In this document: positions 55,612 to 62,954 of the stretch, one piece after another | Position numbering within the stretch: position 1 is the stretch's first letter | Layout of the letters: each line of letters begins with the position of its first letter | NCBI RefSeq assembly: GCF_016858125.1 | Contig: NZ_CP064781.1 | Location: 3,791,501 to 3,855,500 of the forward strand | Length of the DNA stretch: 64,000 bases | Direction: 5' to 3' | Origin: Azospira restricta | GTDB taxonomy: Bacteria; Pseudomonadota; Gammaproteobacteria; Burkholderiales; Rhodocyclaceae | Notes under the pieces: model-generated | What the model saw: only the letters and a program-made list of their open reading frames with translations | Databases searched by the model: none | Told to the model about the DNA's origin: nothing | Made by a program: the position numbers and the translations under genes

Positions 55612-55709
55612 TCAGTCGCCCCCAAGGGGGCTTCTTCGCGAAGCGCGTAGCGCTTTGCTGAGTCGTACCCAAGGGCACTTCTTCGCAATGTGCTGACGCA
55701 CATGGCTCA
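55612..55709 (-). repeat. Two-unit stop-codon-anchored hairpin repeat array
   Basis: On the minus strand the first unit begins CTGAGCCATGTGCGTCAGCA, where TGA is the stop of the diheme cytochrome gene, then CATTGCGAAGAAGTGCCCTT. The second holds AAAGCGC-TAC-GCGCTTCG and GCGAAGAAGCCCCCTTGGGG. Confidence 0.85.
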
Positions 55710-56201
55710 GTCGTCGTAGTAGCCGCGTTCGGCGTCGGTGTGGCAGGCGGTGCAGTTGGCGCGCGTGCGCACCTCCTTGTGCTTCCACTCCCAGGCCGGT
55801 ACCTCGCGGTGCTCCCTGACCCACTTCGGCAGTTCGCTGATGCGCTGCGGCGCCGCGCCGGCCGCGACGCCGCGCTGCAGCTTGCCGCCGTAGCGGGCGC
55901 CGGCGGCGCTGTCGGCGGCGTTGGCGACCAGGTAGTCGGCGATTCGCCGCGCGGTCGCGGCATCGACGCTGGCGTCGTCGCCGAAATGGTTCTTCAGCTC
56001 GCCCATCATCTTTTGCCAGGAGCGCGCCGGCAGCATCGACGGCGCGAAGGCGAGGTGGCAGCTGCCGCACTCCTCCTTGACCACCGGGTCGGCGACCGGC
56101 GGGTAGTAGTGGCCGCCGCCGGCCTGCGCACGGCCAAGGACGAGGGCGAAGAAGGCGACGGCAGCAAGGCCGAGTGCGAGCGGGCGAAACGGAATCTTCA
56201 T
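55707..56201 (-). CDS. Diheme cytochrome c (DHC)
   Basis: 164 residues. Signal peptide MKIPFRPLALGLAAVAFFAL. Two heme sites, CGSCH (about 45-49) and CTACH (about 151-155), with the family blocks HYYPPVADPVVKEECGSCHL, LPARSWQKMMGELKNHFGDD and RISELPKWVREHREVPAWEW. DHC is known as an electron carrier to SHP. It starts 28 bp after the SHP gene with an AGGAGA site. Its stop codon begins a repeat array. Confidence 0.94.
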   Translation of the reverse strand: MKIPFRPLALGLAAVAFFALVLGRAQAGGGHYYPPVADPVVKEECGSCHLAFAPSMLPARSWQKMMGELKNHFGDDASVDAATARRIADYLVANAADSAAGARYGGKLQRGVAAGAAPQRISELPKWVREHREVPAWEWKHKEVRTRANCTACHTDAERGYYDD

Positions 56202-56229
56202 GACGATCTCCTGGCGTTGGCGGGCATGC

Positions 56230-56649
56230 TCACTGGCTGCGCATGTAGCTCAGCCAGTCGCCCTTCTCCTGCGCCGTGCATTCGCGGCCGAGGACCTCGT
56301 TGCAGTTGCGCCGGAACCATTTCTCGACCTTGGCCGGGTCGGCGTAGCGCGCCGGCGACGCCGACAGCGCCATCGCCTCGACCGCCTTGCCCGCCGGCGT
56401 GCGGCCGGCGGCGCGCGCATCCTTGCCGTGGCAGCTGGTGCAGGCCGGCGTCTCCGGCTTGCCGCCGGCGAAGCTGCGCTCGTGCAGCGCGCGACCGCGC
56501 TCCGCGGAAAAGCCGGCGAAGGCGGGATCGGCCGCCTTCGCGGCGGCGGCGTAGTCGGCCAGCCGAGCGTCGATCGCGGCCGGCGCGGCGGCGGCGAGCA
56601 GCGGCGCGGCCAGCGCGGCTAGAATCGCGGTATGCAGGGTTCGCTTCAT
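56230..56649 (-). CDS. SHP-type monoheme cytochrome c (DUF1924)
   Basis: 139 residues. Signal peptide MKRTLHTAILAALAAPLLAA; one heme site TPACTSCHGKDARAAGRT; the C-terminal block VEKWFRRNCNEVLGRECTAQ then EKGDWLSYMRSQ is diagnostic. In Rhodobacter SHP an Asn is the labile heme ligand and the protein binds O2 or NO after reduction; RRNCNEVL contains the equivalent region. With DHC and the flavocytochrome it likely forms a periplasmic electron pathway ending on a small oxidant. It diverges from the PepSY/two-component genes. Confidence 0.94.
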   Translation of the reverse strand: MKRTLHTAILAALAAPLLAAAAPAAIDARLADYAAAAKAADPAFAGFSAERGRALHERSFAGGKPETPACTSCHGKDARAAGRTPAGKAVEAMALSASPARYADPAKVEKWFRRNCNEVLGRECTAQEKGDWLSYMRSQ

Positions 56650-56699
56650 GACGTTCTCCTCGTCGGGGTCTCGGTGCAGCGAACTATGCGCGGCCCCGC

Positions 56700-56738
56700 C
56701 TGAACGCTAAGTGAAGCGCCCGTTCAGCCGCCGTTCAG
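56700..56738. promoter_or_regulatory. 39-bp TTCA-repeat operator between SHP and the regulator genes
   Basis: CTGAAC-N5-GTGAAG (56700-56716), 5 bp, GTTCAG-N5-GTTCAG (56722-56738). The left pair points to the SHP gene and the right pair to the PepSY/two-component operon, so one array can serve both directions. It repeats the layout at 55547-55585 exactly. Confidence 0.78.
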
Positions 56739-56788
56739 CTCGCCGGCGCTAGAAAGGGGACGTGACTACCGTGCCAGGGAGAACCCTC

Positions 56789-57145
56789 ATGGACCGACGC
56801 AAGCGCCGCCCGACCGCCGCGCGCCTCGCCGCCGCGGCGCTGGCGCTCGCCGCGCTGGCCGCGGCGGGCAACGGCGTCGCCGGCGGCGACCATGACCACG
56901 ACCGCGCGCGGCAGGCGCTGGAAGCGGGCGAGGTACTGCCCTTGCGCACGATCCTCGAACGCGTCGAGCGCACGCATCCGGGCAAGGTGATGGAGGTCGA
57001 GCTGGAGCGCGAGGGCGGCCGCTGGCTGTACGAGATCAAGCTGCTGCAGGCCGGCGGCACGCTCAGCAAGCTGAAGGTCGACGCGCGCGACGGCAGCGTC
57101 GTCGAGCCGCGGCGGCGCCATCGGGAAGGGGAGGAGAAACGCTGA
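56789..57145 (+). CDS. Small PepSY-domain protein
   Basis: 118 residues. Signal peptide (AARLAAAALALAALAAAGNG), a His/Asp patch (GDHDHDRARQ), then the PepSY pattern LPLRTILERVERTHPGKVME, VELEREGGRWLYEIKLLQAG, KLKVDARDGSVVEPRRR. It starts at ATG 56789 with GGGAGA upstream and shares TGATG with the response regulator. PepSY proteins in this position may sense or modulate the kinase. Confidence 0.85.
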   Translation: MDRRKRRPTAARLAAAALALAALAAAGNGVAGGDHDHDRARQALEAGEVLPLRTILERVERTHPGKVMEVELEREGGRWLYEIKLLQAGGTLSKLKVDARDGSVVEPRRRHREGEEKR

Positions 57146-57807
57146 TGCGCATCCTGGTCGTCGAGGACGAGCCCGTGCTGCGCGGCCAACTGAACGAGGC
57201 GCTGGCCGCCGCCGGCTACGCCGTCGACAGCGCCGACAACGGCGTCGACGCGCATTTCCTCGGCGACAGCGAGCCCTTCGACGCGGTCGTGCTCGACCTC
57301 GGCCTGCCGCGGCTCGACGGCCTCAGCGTGCTGCGCCGCTGGCGCGCCGCCGGGCGCACGATGCCGGTGCTGATCCTCACCGCACGCGACGGCTGGCACG
57401 AGCGGGTGGCGGGAATCGACGCCGGCGCCGACGACTACCTCGGCAAGCCCTTCCACGTGGAGGAGCTGCTCGCCCGAGTGCGCGCGCTGATCCGTCGCGC
57501 CGGCGGCCACGCCAGCGCCGAGCTTACCTGCGGCCCGCTCGTGCTCGACACGCGCAGCGGCCGCGCCAGCGTCGACGGCCGGCCGCTGGCGTTGACCAGC
57601 CACGAGTACAAGGTGCTCGCCTACCTGCTGCACCACGCCGGCAACGTCGTCTCGCGCAGCGAGCTGACCGAGCACATCTATGCGCAGGACTTCGACCGCG
57701 ACTCGAACACCGTCGAGGTGTTCATTGCCCGCCTGCGCAAGAAGCTGCCGCCGGGACTGATCGAGACCGTGCGCGGCCTCGGCTACCGGCTGGCCGCGCC
57801 GCGATGA
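57145..57807 (+). CDS. OmpR/PhoP-family response regulator
   Basis: 220 residues. Receiver (VVEDEPVLRGQLNEALAAAG, phosphorylated Asp in VLDLGLPRLDG, Lys in GKPFHVEELLARV) and winged-helix DNA-binding domain (LTSHEYKVLAYLLHHAGNVV, SNTVEVFIARLRKKL). It resembles QseB/PmrA/PhoP. It overlaps the kinase gene by ATGA. It probably binds the TTCA direct repeats at 55547 and 56700. Confidence 0.95.
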   Translation: MRILVVEDEPVLRGQLNEALAAAGYAVDSADNGVDAHFLGDSEPFDAVVLDLGLPRLDGLSVLRRWRAAGRTMPVLILTARDGWHERVAGIDAGADDYLGKPFHVEELLARVRALIRRAGGHASAELTCGPLVLDTRSGRASVDGRPLALTSHEYKVLAYLLHHAGNVVSRSELTEHIYAQDFDRDSNTVEVFIARLRKKLPPGLIETVRGLGYRLAAPR

Positions 57808-59198
57808 ACGCGCCAGCGCCCCCGTCGCCGGCAGCGCCGCGGGCGCGCGGCTCGCTGCGCCTGCGCCTGCTCGCCGGCACGCTGGTCTGGGTGGTGCTGT
57901 CGATCGCCGCTGCCGGCTGGAGCCTGTCGCAGCTCTTCCGCGACCACGTCGGCGAGCAGTTCCACGCGCTGCTGGCCAGCCACCTCGACCAGCTCACCGC
58001 CGGCCTCGCGCTCGACGCGCAGGGCCGGCCGCAGCTGACGACGGCGCCGGCCGACCCGCGCCTCGCCCGCCCCTACGCCGGCCTCTACTGGCAGGTCGAC
58101 CGCATCGGCGGCGAGCGCGGCGCGCTGCGCTCGCGCTCGCTGTGGGATGCCGTGCTCGCGGTACCGGCCGACGCGCTGGCCGACGGCGAGATCCACCGCC
58201 ACCGCGTGACCGGACCGGACGGTGCGACGCTCGGCCTGGTCGAGCGCAGCGTGCGCATCGCCGACGCCGACGGCGGCGGCGAATCGGCCTGGCGGCTGCT
58301 CGTCGCCGCCGACGAGCAGCTGCTGCAGGAACCGCTGTCGCGCTTCGCCGGCGCGCTCTGGCTGGCGCTCGGCATCCTCGGGCTGGGGCTGGCACTGGCG
58401 GTGGTGGTGCAGGTCGGCGTCGGCTTGGCGCCGCTGCGCGCGCTGCGCCGCGCACTGGCGCGCATCGGCAGCGGCGAGGCGCGGCGGCTGGAAGGCGATT
58501 ACCCGGCGGAAGTGATGCCGCTGGTCGACGAGTTCAACGGCGTGCTGGCGCACAACGCCGAGGTCGTCGAGCGCGCGCGCACGCAGGCGGGCAACCTCGC
58601 GCACGCGCTGAAGACGCCGCTCGCCGTGCTCGCCAACGCCGCCGACGGCCGCGACGACGAGCTGGCCCGGCTGGTCGCGGAGCAGGTCGGCAACGCGCGC
58701 CGGCAGGTCGACTACCACCTCGCCCGCGCGCAGGCCGCGGCCAGCCGCCTGCCCGGCGCACGCACGCCGCTGGCGCCGGCGGTCGACGGCCTGGTGCGCG
58801 CGCTGCGGCGGCTGCACGCCGCGCGCGGCGTCGAGCTCGCCGTCGCGCCGCTGCCGGCGGCGCTGGCGTTTCGCGGCGACGCGCAGGACCTGCAGGAGAT
58901 GCTCGGCAACCTGCTCGACAACGCCTGCAAGTGGGCGGTGCAGCGGGTCGTGCTGGCCGCGGAGCGCGACGGCCGGCAACTGGTCGTCACCATCGACGAC
59001 GACGGCCAGGGGTTGCCGCCCGAACGTCGGCAGGAAGTGCTGCGGCGCGGCGTGCGCGCCGACGAGGCGGTGCCGGGCAGCGGGCTGGGGCTCGCCATCG
59101 TCGCCGACCTCGCCCGGCTCTACGGCGGCGAGATCGCGCTCGCGGAGTCGCCGCTGGGCGGCCTGCGCGCGCGGCTGACGCTGCCGGCGGCCGACTGA
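57804..59198 (+). CDS. Sensor histidine kinase (PhoQ-like)
   Basis: 464 residues. Membrane helix about 20-40, periplasmic domain to about 175, second helix about 180-205, HAMP (about 205-255), then HisKA with the phosphorylated histidine in NLAHALKTPLAVLANAAD and ATPase motifs NLLDNACKWA, DDDGQGLPPE and GSGLGLAIVADLARLYGGEI. The AHALKTPL H-box is the PhoQ-type. It partners the response regulator encoded just before. Confidence 0.93.
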   Translation: MNAPAPPSPAAPRARGSLRLRLLAGTLVWVVLSIAAAGWSLSQLFRDHVGEQFHALLASHLDQLTAGLALDAQGRPQLTTAPADPRLARPYAGLYWQVDRIGGERGALRSRSLWDAVLAVPADALADGEIHRHRVTGPDGATLGLVERSVRIADADGGGESAWRLLVAADEQLLQEPLSRFAGALWLALGILGLGLALAVVVQVGVGLAPLRALRRALARIGSGEARRLEGDYPAEVMPLVDEFNGVLAHNAEVVERARTQAGNLAHALKTPLAVLANAADGRDDELARLVAEQVGNARRQVDYHLARAQAAASRLPGARTPLAPAVDGLVRALRRLHAARGVELAVAPLPAALAFRGDAQDLQEMLGNLLDNACKWAVQRVVLAAERDGRQLVVTIDDDGQGLPPERRQEVLRRGVRADEAVPGSGLGLAIVADLARLYGGEIALAESPLGGLRARLTLPAAD

Positions 59199-59208
59199 TC
59201 CGGCCCGC

Positions 59209-60540
59209 TCAGTGCGAGCGCTCGCGCAGCGCCCGCCAGAGGATGCCGCCGATCAGCGCGGCGGCGACCACCAGGCTGAGCAGCGAGGCCAGCCAGAAGC
59301 CCTCGACGCCCATCGGCTGCGGCCATTTGAAGGCCAGCCACCAGCCGCCGAAGAGGCCGACCCCCCAAAAGGCGACGGTGTGCACCAGCATCGGCGCGAA
59401 GGTGATCTTGTAGCCGCGCAGCGCGTAGGCGGCGATCGTCTGCACCGCGTCGAAGAACTGGTAGAGCGCGATGTAGCCGATCAGCGACAGCGCCACCGCA
59501 CGCACCGCCGGATCGCTGCTGTAGGCGAAGACCAGCGGCTCGGCGGCCAGCCAGAGGACGACGCCGAGCCCCGTCGACAGGCCGCCGGCGAGCAGCAGGC
59601 CGGCGCCGATCGCGGCACGCGAGCGCGGCCAGTCCTTGGCGCCGGCGGCCTGCCCGACCTGCGCCAGCGTGGCGATGGCCAGCGCCAGCGGCAGCATGTA
59701 GCAGAGCGCAGCGAGGTTGGCGACGATGCGGTGGCCGGCGACCGCGGTCGCCCCGAGCTGCGCGACGAACAGCGCGATCAGCGTGAACGACGTGATCTCG
59801 ACGAAGTTGGAGAAGCCCATCGGCAACCCGAGGCGCAGCAGTTCGCGCAGCGTCGCCCGGCGCGGCGCCTGCCAGTCGGCGAACGGCCGGAAGCGCGCGA
59901 GCCCCGGCGAGCGTGCCACCCACAGCGCGGCGAGCGCGCAGCCGACCCAGTTCACCAGCAGGTTGGAGAGGCCGCAGCCGAGCGCGCCGAGCGGCTCGCC
60001 GAAGACGCCGGTGACCAGCGTCCACGCCAACGCGCCGTGCAGCAGCGTGTTGCCGAGGCTGATGATCATCAGCGGCCGCGGCTGCCGCAGCGCGTTGCAG
60101 AAGGAGTAGAAGGTCCGGTAGAGCAGCGCCGCCGGCATGCCGAAGGCTAGGATGCGCAGGTAGGCGCGCAGCTTCTCCTCGACCGCCGGCTCGATCGTCG
60201 ACAAGGCCAGGATCGGATCGGGGAACCACAGCAGCAGCATCCCCGGCGCGGCGAGCGCGAGCGCCAGCCACACCGTCTGCTGCAGCGCCCCGGCGACCTC
60301 GCCCTCGCGCCCGGCACCGACGTGGTGGGCCACGGTCGGCGCCACCGCCTGCAGGATGCCGACCAGCGCGAACACCACGGCGATGTAGATACCGCCGCCG
60401 ACCGCCACCGCAGCGAGGTCGACGGTGCCGTAGTGGCCGAGCAGCACGGTGTCGATCACCATCATGCCCATCGACGCGAGCTGGGCGATCAGGATCGGCC
60501 AGGCGTGGGCGACGATGTTCGCCGACTGTTTCTTCAGCAT
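59209..60540 (-). CDS. MATE family efflux transporter (NorM-like)
   Basis: 443 residues, twelve membrane helices. HAWPILIAQLASMGMMVIDT with VLLGHYGTVDLAAVAVGG at the start and GLPMGFSNFVEITSFTLIAL opening the second half are typical of NorM-type drug/cation antiporters. ATG 60540 has GGAAGG upstream; a frame from 60642 would overlap the divergent gene. It converges on the histidine kinase gene with a 10-bp gap. Confidence 0.93.
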   Translation of the reverse strand: MLKKQSANIVAHAWPILIAQLASMGMMVIDTVLLGHYGTVDLAAVAVGGGIYIAVVFALVGILQAVAPTVAHHVGAGREGEVAGALQQTVWLALALAAPGMLLLWFPDPILALSTIEPAVEEKLRAYLRILAFGMPAALLYRTFYSFCNALRQPRPLMIISLGNTLLHGALAWTLVTGVFGEPLGALGCGLSNLLVNWVGCALAALWVARSPGLARFRPFADWQAPRRATLRELLRLGLPMGFSNFVEITSFTLIALFVAQLGATAVAGHRIVANLAALCYMLPLALAIATLAQVGQAAGAKDWPRSRAAIGAGLLLAGGLSTGLGVVLWLAAEPLVFAYSSDPAVRAVALSLIGYIALYQFFDAVQTIAAYALRGYKITFAPMLVHTVAFWGVGLFGGWWLAFKWPQPMGVEGFWLASLLSLVVAAALIGGILWRALRERSH

Positions 60541-60587
60541 CGTCCGGCCTTCCGCCGGCATTCGCCGGCTTGCGCAAAATATCCAAC

Positions 60588-61964
60588 ATGGATAATCTCT
60601 ACCCCCACCGCGGCCACTCGCCGCTGCAGAGCGAGCCGCCATTCACCAAGGGAGAGCCGCCGGCCGTGGACACCACCTGCCCCTACGCGCTGCTGGGCAT
60701 CGCAAGCGACGCCAGCACGGCAGAGATCACCGCCGCCTATGCCCGCGCGCTGGGCCGCATCAGGGAGCGGCTGGCCGCCGGCAATCCGCTGCCGCCGGAA
60801 CACCTCGACGCCGTCCGCACTGCGCACCGGACGCTCACGGAACCGGGCGCGCGTAACGCCTACGACCGGGCACTGGCCGGCCGCCTGGCGGCGAAAGCGC
60901 CGCCAGCCGCGGCCGCAAACGCCGCCGGGCATGCGGCAGGCGGCGAGGCGGCGGTCGAATTCAGCGGACAGGGCCACGAATACCTGCGCATCTGGCTGGT
61001 CAGCGTGGCGCTGACGGTGCTGACGCTGGGCATCTATTCCGCCTGGGCGAAGGTTCGCCGCGAGAAGTATTTTCACCGCAACTTCATTGTCGATGGCGCG
61101 TCGTTCGACTACCACGGAAATCCTCGGGCCATCCTGCTCGGACGGATGGTGCTGGTGGTGTTGGTCGGGCTGGCGAGCTTCGCGGAGCATCTCGGCAAGA
61201 CCGCCAACATCCTCGCCTCGCTCGCCAGCATGTTCGTGTTTCCTTGGCTGCTGGTGCGCTCGCTGCAATTCCGCGCGCGCAACACGAGCTACCGCGGCAT
61301 GCGCTTCTGCTTTTCCGGTACCTACCGGCAGGCCCTCGCGCTGTACCTGCTGCACGGCGGCCTGACCGTGCTCACGCTCGGCCTGTACTTCCCCGCCTTC
61401 CTGCGCCGGCAGAAGGCGTTCGCCGTCGACCACCTCGCTTTCGGCGACGCCCGCTGCCGCTTCGCCGCCGGCACCGCGGCATTCTACCGTGGCCTCGCGC
61501 TACCGATGACGCTGTGGATCGTTGTCGGCCTCGGCACGGTTGCGCTTTTCGCCGCGACCGCCGCCGGTATCGGCAAGGGCGGCGTCGGCCTGATGACGAT
61601 GCTGTTCGGACCGCTGCTTGTCGCGGGGCTGGCGCTGGTGGTTAACCTGGTGGTCGTTCCCTATGCGCGCGTGGTCGGCACCAACCTGCTGTGGAACGGC
61701 GCGCAGCTGGGCGACGTCCGTTTCCGCTGCACACAGCGCGTCCGCACCTACCTCGGGCTCACGCTCGGCAACTGGCTGCTGACGCTGCTCACGCTCGGCT
61801 TCTTCTGGCCGCTCGCGCAGATCCGGATGGCGCGCTACCGCGCACGCAACCTCGTCGTCCTCAACCCGGCTGCGCTCGACGGGATCACCGGCCGCGCACA
61901 GGCGTCGCCCAACGCGCTGGGCGACGCGGCGACCGATGCTTTCGACCTGGACATCGCGCTCTAG
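60588..61964 (+). CDS. YjgN-family (DUF898) membrane protein with degenerate J-like N-terminus
   Basis: About 458 residues. N-terminal 90 residues resemble a J domain (CPYALLGIASDASTAEITAA, RTAHRTLTEPGARNAYDRAL), but the HPD tripeptide is absent. The rest is a DUF898/YjgN protein: six or more helices with the repeated pattern LTVLTLGIYSAWAKVRREKY, LTVLTLGLYFPAFLRRQKAF and LLTLLTLGFFWPLAQIRMAR. Function is unknown. ATG 60588 lacks a good ribosome site; GTG 60666, after AGGGAG, is a shorter alternative that keeps both domains. Confidence 0.85.
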   Translation: MDNLYPHRGHSPLQSEPPFTKGEPPAVDTTCPYALLGIASDASTAEITAAYARALGRIRERLAAGNPLPPEHLDAVRTAHRTLTEPGARNAYDRALAGRLAAKAPPAAAANAAGHAAGGEAAVEFSGQGHEYLRIWLVSVALTVLTLGIYSAWAKVRREKYFHRNFIVDGASFDYHGNPRAILLGRMVLVVLVGLASFAEHLGKTANILASLASMFVFPWLLVRSLQFRARNTSYRGMRFCFSGTYRQALALYLLHGGLTVLTLGLYFPAFLRRQKAFAVDHLAFGDARCRFAAGTAAFYRGLALPMTLWIVVGLGTVALFAATAAGIGKGGVGLMTMLFGPLLVAGLALVVNLVVVPYARVVGTNLLWNGAQLGDVRFRCTQRVRTYLGLTLGNWLLTLLTLGFFWPLAQIRMARYRARNLVVLNPAALDGITGRAQASPNALGDAATDAFDLDIAL

Positions 61965-62954
61965 ATGCTGGCTGCGACCTACTATGATGGATCTAGCACC
62001 CGCCGGCACCCGGTCGGGCTAGAGGTACGCGACGGCCACCTGCTGATCGACGGCAACGGCGTACAGCGCCGCATCCCCGTCGGCGAGGTCGATTTCGGCG
62101 AAGCGGTTGAGGGCGCACCGCGCAGTATCAGTCTCCCCGGCGGCGGCTGCTGCGAGGTGCACGACAACGCTGCGCTGTCACACCTCCTCGCCACCGCCGG
62201 CATTGGCGAATCACTGGTCGTACGCATCCAGCGCCGTTGGCACTGGGCGCTCGGCGCTTTCATTGTCGTCGTCGCCAGCGCTGCGGCCGCTTATCTATGG
62301 GGATTGCCCGCGCTCGCCCAGCAGCTCGCACCGCACGTCCCGCCGCTTGTCGCGCGCACCTTGTCCGACGCCGCACTCGCCCAGCTCGACCGGGGCGTCC
62401 TGCGACCCAGCCGCCTGCCGCCCGCCCGCCAGGAGGAAATCCGCCGGCAGGCCGCCGCCCTGCTTACGCCGCAACAGACGCCGCCGTGGCGGCTGCATTT
62501 CCGCCAGGCGCCCCGGCTCGGCCCGAACGCGCTGGCGCTACCCGGTGGTGACATCATCATTCTCGACCAGCTGGTCGAGCTGCTCGGCGACGAACGACAG
62601 ATCCAGGCAGTCGTCGCCCACGAGGTTGGACATCTCGCGCACCACCACGCAATGCGCCGGCTGATCCAGGACGCGACCCTGTCGCTTGTCCTCGCCGCCT
62701 GGTTCGGCGACGTCTCGTCGGCCGCGGTCGCGACCAGCGGCAAGCTGCTGCAGTCCGGCTACTCCCGCGAGGCCGAGATCGAAGCGGATGCCTACGCCGC
62801 GTCGCGGATGGCGCTGCGCTACGGCACCGTCGAGCCGATCGTCGAGGTGCTGAAGAAGCTCGACAAACATGCCCCCGCTCCCGGCAACAGCCTGTTCGCC
62901 TCGCACCCGGATGCCGCGACGCGCATCGCCGCCGTTCGCCGCCTTCAGCAATGA
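61965..62954 (+). CDS. M48 family metallopeptidase
   Basis: 329 residues. An N-terminal cytoplasmic segment (about 1-90), one membrane helix (WALGAFIVVVASAAAAYLWG), then a periplasmic M48 domain with AVVAHEVGHLAHHHAMRRLI (HExxH) and the third ligand in SREAEIEADAYA. It begins next to the YjgN stop. M48 peptidases beside YjgN are often found, suggesting one envelope-maintenance unit. Confidence 0.93.
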   Translation: MLAATYYDGSSTRRHPVGLEVRDGHLLIDGNGVQRRIPVGEVDFGEAVEGAPRSISLPGGGCCEVHDNAALSHLLATAGIGESLVVRIQRRWHWALGAFIVVVASAAAAYLWGLPALAQQLAPHVPPLVARTLSDAALAQLDRGVLRPSRLPPARQEEIRRQAAALLTPQQTPPWRLHFRQAPRLGPNALALPGGDIIILDQLVELLGDERQIQAVVAHEVGHLAHHHAMRRLIQDATLSLVLAAWFGDVSSAAVATSGKLLQSGYSREAEIEADAYAASRMALRYGTVEPIVEVLKKLDKHAPAPGNSLFASHPDAATRIAAVRRLQQ

